Source: Panorpa germanica
Lineage: Eukaryota > Arthropoda > Insecta > Mecoptera > Panorpidae
DNA length: 64,000 bases
Assembly (NCBI GenBank): GCA_963678705.1
Contig: OY783206.1
Coordinates: forward strand, 22,331,807-22,395,806
Reading direction: 5' to 3'
Each line of letters begins with the position of its first letter. Within the stretch, counting starts at the first letter, position 1. Positions 24,241-35,819 of this stretch are shown one piece after another. The position numbers and the translations under genes were made by a program. A model generated the notes under the pieces. That model was not told the DNA's origin. It did no database searches and saw only the letters and a program-made list of their open reading frames with translations.

Positions 24241-26075
24241 AATGAAAAAAAAGATGAATTTCCCCCCCCTCCCCCCTTAGTTGTTTACGCGTAGTTGTTA
24301 TACAATCAAAATAACACCTCTACGTCAAACTTCTGTAACTTATCAAATAAATTGAATATAGTCTTAGCAATAAGTTGAATAAGTAAAGTAATTAGAAGAA
24401 AATTCAGAAGGTTTTTTAATATACTTTAAACAATAAATAATCTTTTGCATTGATATTTAAAAAAAAGTATGAGTTTTTAGGTTATGTAACGTCCGTGTAA
24501 TGTTACATCAAACAACCCCTATATTCATTACACATCTCTAGTCTATAATTACGACGGTAATGTTATACTTCTTGACGTTTTTAGCAAGAAAATACAAAAT
24601 CTCACTTAGAATGTTATAATACTTTTATTTCATATACAAAAATATATTTAAAAACAATTGTAAATAACATTCTAAACGTATATAAATGTTCAACAGGGAA
24701 TTTTTAAAACAATGTATAGTCTTTAAGATCAAAGTAACATCACAGTCTAAACAGACTTTTAAACATAATGTGAGGCGAGGAACAGAGAGTGAAACATTAT
24801 ATTAATAAAAAAATATGTTTAATTTATTTACCTGCAATTTGTTTCCTAAAATATCTTCAATCCGGGAAGAGAAGTACCAAAGTTAAGACGAAACCTACAA
24901 AAGAAAAATAAAGAAATTAACGGAGATAATTTCACTGTATATTGAAAGGAGTCATTTTACTGTATATTGGAACAGGTTATTTGACCATTGTCTGTGGACT
25001 TTATTATTAATAAAGCGGCACTTATATTTATGGAAATAAACGTAGAAATCTCCTCTATAATGCACATTATCTTATGACGTATTGCTTTTCCCTTTAAACA
25101 GCACTTTTAATAGATACTATTGTAACTGAATAACAAGTAATGGAATATCTAAGGTCTTGATAAAGAACATTATCATTTGAAGCACTATTTATAGAATTTA
25201 AGCTAAGATCGCAACACATTTTATAACGTTGGCTGTACTTTTAGCTCGGACACCAACCACACAAGTTAACACCGTTAAAAATATTCTTTTATATTTATTT
25301 TTATATTCTTTTAGCTATCTTAATAAGGAGGAAGCAAATAGAAAAGATCGTTGAACAAAGTAAGGCGAGGAAGGTAAGCGAATAGAGAAGAAAGACAAGG
25401 AAAGATGACACTAATAGAGATCCATGCCAGTGCCATCTATACGAGAGTTACACAAGTAACTAAAAACGTGTACCAACCCACAAAACATTAATAACAGTTT
25501 TAACAGTAATATTTTTTAAATAAAGAAAGTTTTCTTATATAAAAATATATAAATTCTTAACTCTACGTAAAATATAAAACGTTACCACCATAAATAATTC
25601 GCAAATTACATTAATAGCAGTATAATCACATTATAACCAAACATACAACATACTTTGTTTAGACAATGTAAACTCTGATATAAAATAATATAGAAAATCA
25701 AACAATATAAGTATTAAATTAGTTATATGGTGTTTAGAATGTGATTTACAATATAAATAACATTTGTATATGATTCGAGAGTGATTCTCAACCGCCTCAC
25801 AGTCTGACAGGCTATAATTAGGGCTCATTATGTGCTGATAACTGGTTATTTAGCCAAGTTAGCAGGCTGTTTTGCTTGATAATGACTATAAGATTAGATA
25901 TACATTAAAATACAGAGTAACCAACATAAAAAATATTAAAAATAATGTTAAAGTTTATATTTTTATATAAAGTATATATAAACAGTGAATATAGTAGAGC
26001 CATCTATTAATTAAAACCTAAAGTTTTATAGGTTATATTTTAAATATTAAATATACGTCATCTTTGGTCATTTAA
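24241..26075. other. Intergenic; one splice-like non-coding segment, otherwise nothing
   Basis: A C-rich run lies at about 24258-24280. On the - strand, the 63-bp segment 24894-24832 is preceded by a long T-rich tract ending TTTTGTAG and followed by CAG/GTAAAT. All three frames are closed, so it could be a 5'-UTR exon of the small gene downstream. The remainder is A+T-rich with no recognised feature. Confidence 0.35.
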
Positions 26076-26711
26076 TGGGCTTGTGTCTTGTGTCTTAATT
26101 TCTATAAAACTGTACTATATATTGATAAAGTGGGTTACTAAAACCTCAAATGTTCAATTATTTTTTAATAACTCCTTATATGTTAAGAGATATTAACAAT
26201 TAAAAAAGTCATTTTGTCTCTTTAATTATTAAAGGGATTCAACGTTGTACACATTCCAAGTGCCTGTGACATCACAATCCTTGTGTAAGTTTACCAACCT
26301 TACAGATTATAAATCTCTGCTATATGTATTTATATATCAAAATATCAAATATTATTTACAGCTATTTCAAGGAATAATAAAATTTCAATATTATGTCTGC
26401 CTTAGCAGGGTTAAATAAAATAAATCTTATTATTCTTTGACTTGACTTGATTATTTGACTACCAACAGCTACAGAACATTACCACAGCACTGACCTACTC
26501 ATCAAATAACTGACGTTAAAATGCATTTCACGTCATACAAATATGGCCGACCATTTCTAGCGCTAAAACTACAATTCAAAGGCTTTTAATTGCTATATCT
26601 CCGTCAATATTTAGATATTTAATAAAATAGACACGCCAATATGCATTTATTAACATCAATTTCAATCAACAATTGAAAAATCGACGACTAAAAAATGAAG
26701 ATCCAAGCCCA
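26076..26711 (-). mobile_element. TGGGCTTGTG-family MITE, long form, complete
   Basis: Inverted relative to 3355-3978 and 4341-4937, it shows the same internal blocks in reverse order (ATTTCTAGCGCTAAAA; CCACAGCACTGACCT). The left end TGGGCTTGTGTCTT and right end ATCCAAGCCCA have drifted slightly. It is non-coding. Confidence 0.82.
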
Positions 26712-27069
26712 TTGCTGCGACTTACTATAAAGCTGGTTTCAAATGGAATAACGACAGAATTATATTAATAAAAAAATTAAAAAAATGAGTGGGCCATTTG
26801 TTAGTTTCTTTTTGAAACTGCTGTTAAAAGTATACCGTTGAATATTTTAAAATTATTGTAGCTTTATTTAAGAGAGCGCACCGCTCGATTATTTATGGAA
26901 ATTAATTTCTGTTACTTGACAATCGCGGCTGACTGGACAGTATATCGTCGTCTTAACCCAATTCTGCTGTACATAGTCGAATGTTTGTGGCTCTATTTCA
27001 GGAATAGCTCAAACAATGTTTCGAAAAGTGCTTCGTAGTGCGCAAAAGATCTATAAAATGTTTCATAAT

Positions 27070-27455
27070 GCCTGCCGCACACTCCAGGCGTGTTTAAGCG
27101 AATTCGGACGTAAATCGGCCGCTAGAACTCTCAAAACAAGCCGACTCCTGTGTTCTTTCCATGTGTTGTGTCACAGTACATATATACGCCAAATCAAACT
27201 TGTGTACTGTAAGGTGTATTGGAGTTGTTTTGCACTAACATAATCTATCATGAAAGCAACTTTTACTTTAATTTTTATCGATACACCACTGTTCCCTTCC
27301 AATCTGAGACGGCTGATTGTATTTACAAGGTTCGGATAGGTTTAGCGTTGTATCATGTATTCGCTTGGTTAACATTCGCAGAAATACGGTTTGAGTATGA
27401 GAGATACGTATCGCCTGTATTCGGACGGCTTTGACGCTTGCAGTGTGCGACAGGC
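27070..27455. mobile_element. MITE with GCCTGYCGCACACT inverted ends
   Basis: The left end GCCTGCCGCACACTCCAGGC is mirrored by AGTGTGCGACAGGC at the right, and the similarity extends inward to CGAATTCGGACG versus CGTATTCGGACG. The arms are about 40 bp with mismatches. The interior is more G+C-rich than the host DNA and has short open frames, but none is recognisable. A related end appears inside the element at 39213-39503 (GAGACAGGCC). Confidence 0.65.
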
Positions 27456-28280
27456 CTAAAAGAAAACCAATAAATTGGTAACCTAGATACTCTTTAAATC
27501 TTAAATTGTTCTTTCATTGAAGTGTTCTTATTTCTATTTTCGAACATATTAGCAGAAACACAATAAAAAATAATAATTGACCAGTGCTGCCATCACGAAA
27601 ACAACGGTCTCATTTCGAAATAGACCTTGATATTTAACATAACCAACAAAAAAAGAAAGTTCCCTATTACTCTTTGGATTAATTTAACAAATTAGTATAT
27701 AATTATGTAATTTAAAATATAAAAATAATAAAAAAATTACAGGTTTAATTGAAATTTAATTGATATGAGATATTTCGTGTTAAACTATACCCGAAACATG
27801 TAATTTGTATTGTGTCGGAAAATACGAGTATATATAAAAAAGTAGGGTTATGTAAATGCTAATGTTAAATTAAATAAAATGATATATTAAAAGTGAATTA
27901 AAATGTAATTAGAATATTATAGAGTTAAGAATACTCTGTTTAGAAGCTAATAAAGAAAGAATTAAGGCTCTAGCGTAGGCTAAAATTATAATTGTTTCTA
28001 ATTTATAAGATATTATTTTATTATACGCCTGATTTACTAGCAACTGTTTTAACACTATTTTGAAAGTTACTAGGTTTCTATGTTGTATACATTGAGAGTT
28101 AGAATTTGTTTGAACTATATATGTGTAAACATAGTTAAACCGGATTTTGAAATTAAATATACATTAAAATGAACTAATTACTGTAATTACGAATCTAAAT
28201 TACAAATTACAGAACAAGGAATGCTACAGTAATGTAAGTACGAAGAAAACTTTCTTAATTATATTGTAATAAAAAGCTGA
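27456..28280. other. Intergenic; nothing recognised
   Basis: A+T-rich DNA without coding potential, TIR pair or known repeat copy. Confidence 0.4.
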
Positions 28281-28580
28281 ACTAAAAGTACAAACTCTGA
28301 GAGCATAATGTCACCGCCATGATGGTTGTATGTTGACAGTTCAAAAATGGCGCGAAATTTAAAATTACTTTTACTCACCGACAGTTTTACGAGGTGCGAA
28401 TATTGAACAACAGAGTGACGTTGCTACAGGAGAAGATGGTATGCGCCAAACGTCAGTAACCGACAGATGTTTATCATGAAGCCTTTTCTTTCGAATGCAG
28501 TGCCTCTAGCTTCTGCAAACAAATCTGTATAGCCGTAGTCGTCGTTCGCATTAGAGTTGTTTTTCTGTTTCGCCGGAAAA

Positions 28581-28769
28581 ATGTTAAGTGCAACAATAGA
28601 GCGACGAATTGTTGTGAAATTTCGTGTGTTTGAATAGTTTAAGCGTTTTTAAGATGGCTGAGATGATGCTGAAGATGATTCACGCCCGAGTCGCCCTTCC
28701 ACGTCAAAAACGCATGACTATATCGAAATAATCGGTAATAGAATTCGATCTGACCGTCGATTAAGTATT
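28581..28769 (+). pseudogene. Mariner transposase relic, deleted and with stops
   Basis: One frame from the ATG at 28581 reads as a worn mariner transposase. A short N-terminal part (ERRIVVKFRV) runs directly into the end of the helix-turn-helix region (FE-stop-FKRF) and the linker EDDSRPSRPSTSKT, followed by IRSDRRLSI. Three in-frame stops interrupt it. Part of the N-terminal domain and the whole DDD catalytic core are missing. It is a dead copy. The flanking G+C-richer DNA from about 28300 probably belongs to the same element, but its ends are not evident. Confidence 0.75.
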
Positions 28770-29985
28770 TAAATTTTAATTATTAGGTAAAATTAATTAT
28801 GTAAAATTTAAAATGTTGGGCAACATTTGAAAATAGTTGACGCACAATTATTGAATATTATTAGTGATCGGTATATCTGAGGGAGACAGGTTTAGGAATG
28901 TTTATATTAAGTCAAAATGATGATAAAAGTGGAGCTTTGGGAAGTGGGGAAGTAGTTATGGGGTGTGGACACTTAATTGTATGTTTGACTCAGGCTTATT
29001 TCAGCGCTATTTCTGCGTGATATAATTTTCATTTCCTAGGGATCAAATTACTCAAAAATTAGGATCAATAGAATCTCAAAATCGTTGCAGTTTGGCTAGA
29101 CATTGCTTTTTTAAACCAATTAGCCATCTTTTCTATTTACAGTGTATACTTAACCTGTAGGTTTGTGTATTTAAAACAATTAGAAAGTAAATTTAGTTTA
29201 TTTCGTGACCAAACAATTTAAGAATCAAATAAAAACAAAAAAAAACACCCGTTGATTTAATATATGGAACATTTACAAGTAGATGAACTTAATTTAAGAA
29301 ATAATAATATAGGTATAACAGATATAAGTATACAGAAAAAAATATAATTTGAAAATAAAGTTTGAAAAAATTAAATGCCATTGTTTCATGAATTAACTGT
29401 AATAAGATGGTGCGCCGAGCGAAAGCAATGGAAAGAAAGTACTTAATTTTCTTCTCTAAGCATTTATTTCTTATTTAAATTTAAACGAATAGTAGAATCT
29501 ATACTATCAACTACTGCTATTTGTATTCTATATAACTTTTATCTGTTCTCATTTATTTCCCAATTTCTTTTCTTAGTTAACAAATGTTAAAGATCTAATT
29601 CGATTCATTTCTTTCTGTACACATAGCAATTTACTATTAAAATTTATCTTTGTCTAGTTTCTCCTTCTTCTATTTTCTTCTTCTATTTACTTACGCCATT
29701 TACACTCTTCCTTTCCTCTTTTCTTGCAGTATCTTTTCTGGTCTCCCTTTCCGTAATAACTACCTCCTCTTTCCTTCTTCTCAATATTCTATTCTATTTT
29801 AAAAAAAGTTTTATTTAAACATCCTGATGTTTAAGAAATATACAACAAGTCCTTCTGCAGTCCATCAACTGCAGTCTACATACATGGAAATATTTCTATC
29901 TTCTCAAATTTATAAAACAGAAATATTTTGCCTTGTTTAGATCCGTCACTTGAACTAGAAGAATGCCGTAATACAAAAAAAATAT
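28770..29985. other. Intergenic; pyrimidine-rich tract, otherwise nothing
   Basis: A C/T-rich stretch at about 29660-29790 resembles other such stretches in the window (37270-37500, 43800-44290, 56840-57400). Two of those contain non-LTR retrotransposon remnants on the - strand. No coding sequence can be supported here. Confidence 0.35.
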
Positions 29986-29994
29986 AAGTTTTTG

Positions 29995-30065
29995 TGGCGA
30001 AAATATTATTTTTTTCGCAACGAAAAAATATGATATTTTCCCCGCGAAAAAAATCATATTTTCAA
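29995..30065. repeat. Triple foldback of a 20-bp unit
   Basis: The unit GCGAAAATATTATTTTTTTCG is followed by an inverted copy (CGAAAAAATATGATATTTTC) and then a third in the same orientation as the second (CGCGAAAAAAATCATATTTTC). Either neighbour could pair with the first. Confidence 0.6.
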
Positions 30066-30187
30066 TTTTAATTCTATCGCTAATTAATATATGTATATTT
30101 TTAGCGCCCCTAATGACCCTTGAACAAAAAGCAATCATTGGATTATATAGAGGCCATATTCTATTGCCTGCAATATACATTGTAAGT

Positions 30188-30490
30188 AAGGGCGTCTTAG
30201 ACATTGCGAGACCCCGGGCGGCATAATTTATGCAAATTGTAAAGATGTATTTTTGATGATAATTGACGAGAAATAAAATTTTATATTGGAAGTTTTATAA
30301 AAGTTAACAAGCACAAAGACGTCAAATATTAATGATAATAAACTAAGACACATGAATGCCTTAAAAAAAGACGCACTGATTCAAGTGCGATTTCTAAACA
30401 GCGAGGCGCGAGGTTCAAATTCATATATAGTAATTAATTTTTCTACTTCGGTTGTTGCGCGAGAACATTGCGGCTTCCCCTAAGGCCGCA
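30188..30490 (+). mobile_element. hAT-type MITE, degraded copy
   Basis: It resembles the element at 38697-39073 over most of its length: ATTGCGAGACCCCGGGCGG near the start, then AAGTTAACAAGCACAAAGA-like, ATTCAAGTGCGATTTCTAAA and GTTGTTGCGCGAGAA. The terminal bases are worn and no target duplication is visible. Confidence 0.65.
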
Positions 30491-31655
30491 ATGTTAAAAA
30501 TCTTAAAATGTTAAAAATAAAAAAGTTCATAATTGAAGAAACTACACCATTTTCAATAGGTAACACTTCGATTTCATTTGAAATATTATTAGCTTTAAAT
30601 TGAAACTCCATTAGCATAATGCACATAACTTGTTAATTATTATTTTTTCTCTTAATATACATTTGAGTGCATCAACTTTCGATAGTTATTAGCACTTAAA
30701 TATACATTTAAAACATTTATAAAACATAATTTACAAATTATAGACACGATTATGGGTATTTAAAATAAAGAGAATTGGTTTTATCGATAAAGTTTTTCAG
30801 ACTTTCCCTGCTTTCAAATATCTAGCTGTATTCCTCAGACATATTAGAGCCTTGTCTATGCATTAAGTACTTGGAGCTTTGAACAATAATATGCTTTATT
30901 GTTATTGATTTATGATTCTCATAGGAATAAGTGGGTATGATTAAGATTTGTATGTAGATAAAACTAAGAATATTACTATTAATAGCTTTTAGTTTTACCT
31001 AAATAAGTTACATGTACTAATTACAACTAATTTTAACATCTTTGCAGAACAAATTCTTCTCAATGCAAAGTGAAGTAGTGGCAAGTACGTTAGCCTAGTA
31101 AACATCAAATGAAATTAGTTTTTATATGAGTAATAGGATCACTAAATTATTGCATGAGGGAATGCTTGAATGATTTTTTAATAGTGAAAGGTCACTTTAC
31201 TATATTATTACCAGCGCAGCTTGTTTGCAGCGGACGTTTATCGTACTACAAATACGGATAATTACATCTATAGGTATACCACATATCCCTAGTAGGCGCG
31301 ACGCCTCAACGCGCGGAACTGACACGTAGATTGGATATCAATTTCATCAGAATCACTGCGCTGTGCTGATCAATCATCGACCAACAATTGTTTTTATTAG
31401 TTGCGCTGTCTACACGGTCAAATAGTTGTCTAACTTTTAAATAAATAGAAGTTTTATATAGAAAAATGTATTGGTGTTTTAAAAGGTAAAACTTATTTAC
31501 AGCGCGAGAAAATAGTAATCTAGAAAAGTCTTTTAAAATATTAATAAAACTCGAGGAAATATTTCTTTGAATAAGTTTACGCTTGTATATGAAAACACGT
31601 CCTAAATTTCAACGATAAGCGGGCACCAGAGGGTGGTCCTGCTAATGACTACACG
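30491..31655. other. Intergenic; nothing recognised
   Basis: A+T-rich, with a short G+C-richer patch at 31290-31400 (GGCGCGACGCCTCAACGCGC). No open frame, RNA gene or repeat copy was recognised. Confidence 0.35.
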
Positions 31656-32218
31656 AGAAAAAAAGAAACAAAAATTTTATCTCATTTTGTTTTGAAATTA
31701 CAAAAAAAAAATAAAAATCTTTCGAAAATTGAAACACCTTAAGATGTTTTTAACTACCATGACCACAATTTTTCAAATATTTCAGATTTCTTTTTGTATC
31801 GGCAACCTAAGTAGCACTGGTATCCACCATAACCATTAAAAATCCCAGAATACCTGTAGCTTTTATACAAAAATCAATCCAAAATATTTATTTCCCTAAA
31901 ATTTTTAAAGATTTTTAATTTCAGCCCACTTTAACTCATCGTGGTGTAATAAAAAAATATGAAGACAATTTCTAAACAAGAGCCATATTTTATAAATTGT
32001 TGTTGTTGATAGTTATCACTTTTACAATACCCAAAATAGGTTTTTTATTGTTGAATGAATTAAAACAAATGGTACAAACAATTTTTCATTAGGTTGCCTA
32101 TACAAAACAAAAAAATAGTTAAAAACATTTTAAGGTGTTTCAATTTTCAATGAAAGATTTTTATTTTTTTTTGTAATTTCAAAGCAAAATGAGATAATTT
32201 TCTTTTTCCTTTTGCTGT
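31656..32218. mobile_element. Foldback element with arms of over 100 bp
   Basis: The left arm contains TCTCATTTTGTTTTGAAATT, an A-run, AAAATCTTTCGAAAATTGAAA and CACCTTAAGATGTTTTTAAC. The right arm at about 32115-32215 is its inverse with few differences. A weaker inverted pair (CGGCAACCTAA / TTAGGTTGCCTA) extends the arms inward. The centre is non-coding. It is a MITE-like foldback of unknown class. Confidence 0.75.
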
Positions 32219-32585
32219 TCATGGTTAAAAAGAAAGCGAGAGAGAGAGTTAGCGCGCCACATCGTCTATCAAACAAGGACGCAGTATGTTAGCGGTTAAA
32301 TATAAATATAAAGTACTTGCTGCAATATTTTGTTAAGCAAGTCGCCAGAACCGTAATTCTCTGTCAATAACTAGCTATAAAATTGCATTTTTATTGTTCA
32401 ATGCATTCTTGTGTAGTGTACTGCCTTAATTTTTTTACGACAAATATAAAATTGGCTATGGGTAGGTATACCTCTTACACAAAAGGTTTTACAAATGCTG
32501 ATAAATTTTTATGAGAAAAACCTGGAATATTTTACGCATATTATGTCTTTTTCATTTTCATAAAACTAAGTTCTATATCTATATA

Positions 32586-33172
32586 CGAGGCGTGTTTTTT
32601 AAGTAAGTACCGTTTTGGAATTAAAAAAAGACGTGCAAAGATATCGCAATAATTTTATTTTTACATGAAAGCCTGTACCTTAATCTACTTTTCTACATAA
32701 TTTCCGTGAATATTGAGGCACTTGTCATAACGTGGCACCAGTTTTTGAATACCCTCCTCATAAAATTCTGCCGCCTGACTTGTTAACCACTGTATCACAA
32801 CTGTTTTGAATTCGTTATCGTCTTGAAGACGGTGCGGCCATCTTTAAATGCTCTTACCCATTTCCTTACCATTCCATCACTCATAATGTTTTGTCCGTAA
32901 ACTTCACAGATCTCACGATGAATATCGATCGGTTTTACGCCTTTAGCACTAAGAAATCGTGTAACAGCACGTACTTCACAATCGGCGGGACTCACGATTG
33001 TCGGAGGCATCTTAAACACTCAGTAAACAACGTATACAATGAAGAATCAGACTGTAATGACGTCAGTGCGTAGACAAGAGATGTAGGTAATCAGCGCGCA
33101 TGCGCGGAACGCCGACCGTAGCGCTGCAAAGGAGGAATCGCAAAACGGTACTTACTTAAAAAACATGCCTCG
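32586..33172 (-). mobile_element. Internally deleted mariner element
   Basis: The ends are near-perfect inverted repeats of about 30 bp (CGAGGCGTGTTTTTTAAGTA at the left, its inverse with one change at the right). The length, 587 bp, is about half a full mariner. The interior encodes only the two ends of a mariner transposase on the - strand (see 32685-33019). The flanks are TA on the left and AA on the right, so the TA target duplication is worn or mutated. A TA microsatellite begins 12 bp further on. Confidence 0.9.
32685..33019 (-). pseudogene. Mariner transposase, N- and C-terminal ends only
   Basis: From 33019 leftward the frame reads a mariner DNA-binding domain: helix-turn-helix with RFLSAKGVKPIDIHREIC, then MVRKWVRAFKDGRT. 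At about 32835 the frame jumps to the family's C terminus (QWLTSQAAEFYEEGIQKLVP, ending CLNIHGNYVEK) with a TAG at 32685-32687. The whole DD34D catalytic core is deleted and the join is out of frame. No active enzyme can be made. The N-terminal part alone could still encode a DNA-binding fragment of about 75 residues. Confidence 0.88.
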
Positions 33173-33183
33173 AATATCTTTAA

Positions 33184-33184
33184 T

Positions 33185-33251
<67 letters not shown>
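33184..33251. repeat. (TA)n microsatellite
   Basis: An uninterrupted run of TA dinucleotides of more than 60 bp, directly beside the deleted mariner. Confidence 0.95.
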
Positions 33252-33254
<3 letters not shown>

Positions 33255-33360
33255 CTTAACACAATGAATCTCACATTTAGTTATGATAATTTCTTATTCT
33301 TATTTACTGTGTATATATAACAATGCATCATAAGTTTAGTGCAGGGATTCTGTAATTCAA

Positions 33361-33872
33361 TCCCAGTAAACAATTTGGTGAAGAGTCCTGTTTAGTGACG
33401 TTTCTATCACTATTGCACTTCAATTATAGTTCACATCAACTTTATCTTTATTTGTATTCCGACAGGTGGCGTGGTTTCGCGATTTGTAGCCGATAAAATA
33501 GACATTTCATATGAACGACTGTGAGAAACTGAACTCTTTCATGATAAAAAAAACATACGCATCTTCATAATGATGGCAAAGTGACTCCAAAATGTTACTG
33601 GGATGTTTCTACCCATTCTCCCCCCTCTTCTTCCAATTATGAATTAACTTGAGAATCTTATTATACATACATTACAGAATGCTAGATTACAAATATAAAG
33701 AACACCTACTTTAGAACTTTCCTTTGTTTTTTATATCTTTATCGGCTACAAATGGCAAAACCACTCCACCTGTGAAAATACAAATGAAGATAAAGTTCAT
33801 GCGAACTATAATTAAAGTGCAATAGTGATGGAAATGTCACAAAACAGGACACTACCAAATTGTTTACTAGGT
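33361..33872. mobile_element. Foldback element with about 145-bp arms
   Basis: The left arm (about 33361-33510; includes GTAAACAATTTGGT, ATCACTATTGCACTT, ACTTTATCTT, GACAGGTGGCGTGGTTT, TTTGTAGCCGATAAA) is repeated in inverse order at about 33735-33872. Identity by eye is roughly 85%. The ~225-bp centre is non-coding. Transcription across it would give a long imperfect hairpin. Confidence 0.85.
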
Positions 33873-34880
33873 TGAAGTTTAGAATGATGAATTAAGGAGT
33901 AGGAGACAGAGAAAGTGATAAGAGCATAAAGAAGAAGAGATATAGTTAGTTATTAAGTTTAATCTAGAAGTCATGAATTGCAAATAATGATTATATGCAA
34001 GAATGTAAAGCCTAAGATCATGCATTTAAAATAAATATACAACATAAATTAAAAAGAAAGAAACTGGCAAATTGAAAACGGCGATTTATTTGTATATTTT
34101 AATTTCAGATTCAACACAATATTTAATTAGTGTTGAAAACCATCATTAGCAACTTATCCATTGTTTGTAATTGTTTAATTTGATTTATTCTGTTGTCTCT
34201 AATTACTGCAAGGTTCTAAACGATCTGGTTCCGGTTCCAGCTATCACTTTTAATACAGCACGCTAACTGTCAACAGCAAAATAATAAATAACTAATTAAA
34301 GTTAAGAGAAAAATTATATTTTGTACGATATAGATTTGTTGTTTAATTGAATCCAGAGCTGTTTCGCTCACGAAACCTCAAGGTAACATAATTTGAAGAA
34401 TGCACTTGAACTAAAAGTCTGCAACAAAATAGAAATAATAATTCATCTTGAACAAAATTTTAAAAAAATGTTCTAATGATTTGATTAAAGAATCCGTCTA
34501 CTTTTTATTATTATAAAATAAGATAAGTTTTGAGCTGTCATTTGTTACTTTTGAGGTCTCAATTATCTCGGCTACGACGCCCTGCTGTGATTAGGACCAA
34601 AGGTGTAAAGAAACATGTAAAATTTATATAAATATATTAATAAACAAATATTCTAATTCAAATAATAATACATATACACAATAGTTCATGATTCATAATA
34701 AAGATGGCAGCAGGTACAACAAAAAAAAATATTTATTATAAATTATATATTTTAAATTGTTTATTTTATATTAAGATAATGTATTAAATTGTCATTTAAT
34801 GAGGTATATGCATCACTTTATTGTAAGACTAGGTTTGATGTGTTTATGTGAGGGTGAAATGTAAGTTTAAGACAAGTACA
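33873..34880. other. Intergenic; nothing recognised
   Basis: A+T-rich, with no TIR pair or coding segment found. Confidence 0.35.
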
Positions 34881-35700
34881 GGGTGTTTCAACAAGAGCGG
34901 TCATATTGAATCAGTAGAAAAACGTAATATTTCTGCGTCATTAAACCTCAGTGTTTTTGTACTTTAGTTTAAAATAAAAATATTGTGTAAATAAAAATTT
35001 GAAGTCGATTGGAGAATAACTGTCGGAGATACAGAGTTTTAAGTCTTTCAGAGTCTTTTCAGAGTCGGTGTCCTCTCTAGCTATAAATCTACTGCATATT
35101 GAAATTTTGCACACTCTTTCTTTACATAAATGCCGAGGTAACGCTGTCGAATTTTTTTATTTTTAATTTTTACGTATTTTAAAATAACATAGTATCTAAT
35201 TTTTTTCATGAAGAATTTTATATTTTGACTTCTAAGAGCTGTAAAAAATTGAAAAATCAATTAAAAAAAAAGAAAAACTCGACAGGGTTACCTGCAGAAA
35301 CTTATCAACTAATGAAATCATTTTGGTTTTTTGATTTCAAATAATTCAGTGATAAGTGACACCGCAATGAAACTTTTTTTTGTGACGTCAGCGGAGATTC
35401 GCTGTCAATGCCTCATTTCTTGATATTTATTTATGAAAATTGTACAAAGTATTACTTAAATGTTATTTTATCATGTAGTAATTATAGAAATAATTATGTA
35501 CGAACTGTGTCGTCAAAAAACATTATCGAACATATGCTTCTTTTGTGTCGATTTAGTCGTGTCCTTAGTGGCGGTGTCCCTTAGTTTTGGAATTTGTTTA
35601 AATGAAGACTTTACTGCTGCCTGCAGAATTTTTTCCTGGATGTCTCCCTTCGTTTCGGGATTTATTTAAATCAGAACTTTATTGCTGCCGAAAGGGTTTT
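34881..35700 (+). mobile_element. Copy of the AAGTCGATTGGA repeat family with GGTGTTTCAACAAGAGCGG end
   Basis: It starts GGGTGTTTCAACAAGAGCGG, the same terminus as the small element in mitoferrin intron 4. It then carries AAGTCGATTGGA, CTCTCTAGCTATAAATCT, CACACTCTTTCTTTACATAA, ACCTGCAGAAACTTATCAAC, TGTGACGTCAGCGGAGATTC and ATTATCGAACATATGCTTC. A right-hand terminus matching the left was not found. Frames are short and not recognisable. Confidence 0.65.
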
Positions 35701-35819
35701 TGTGGGATGTCTTTAAGTACAATTTTATGACAATTGACAGAGAACCCAACTTTTGAGTTTATTGTTTTATAGTTTACAGGAGTAAATGCTAGACCTCTTT
35801 TGCAAGCGATCTTGGGAGT

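Noticed and set aside
27016-27434. Overlapping open frames of 71-75 codons
   Set aside because: They lie inside a TIR-bounded miniature element (27070-27455), share no known family and start outside it; treated as chance frames.
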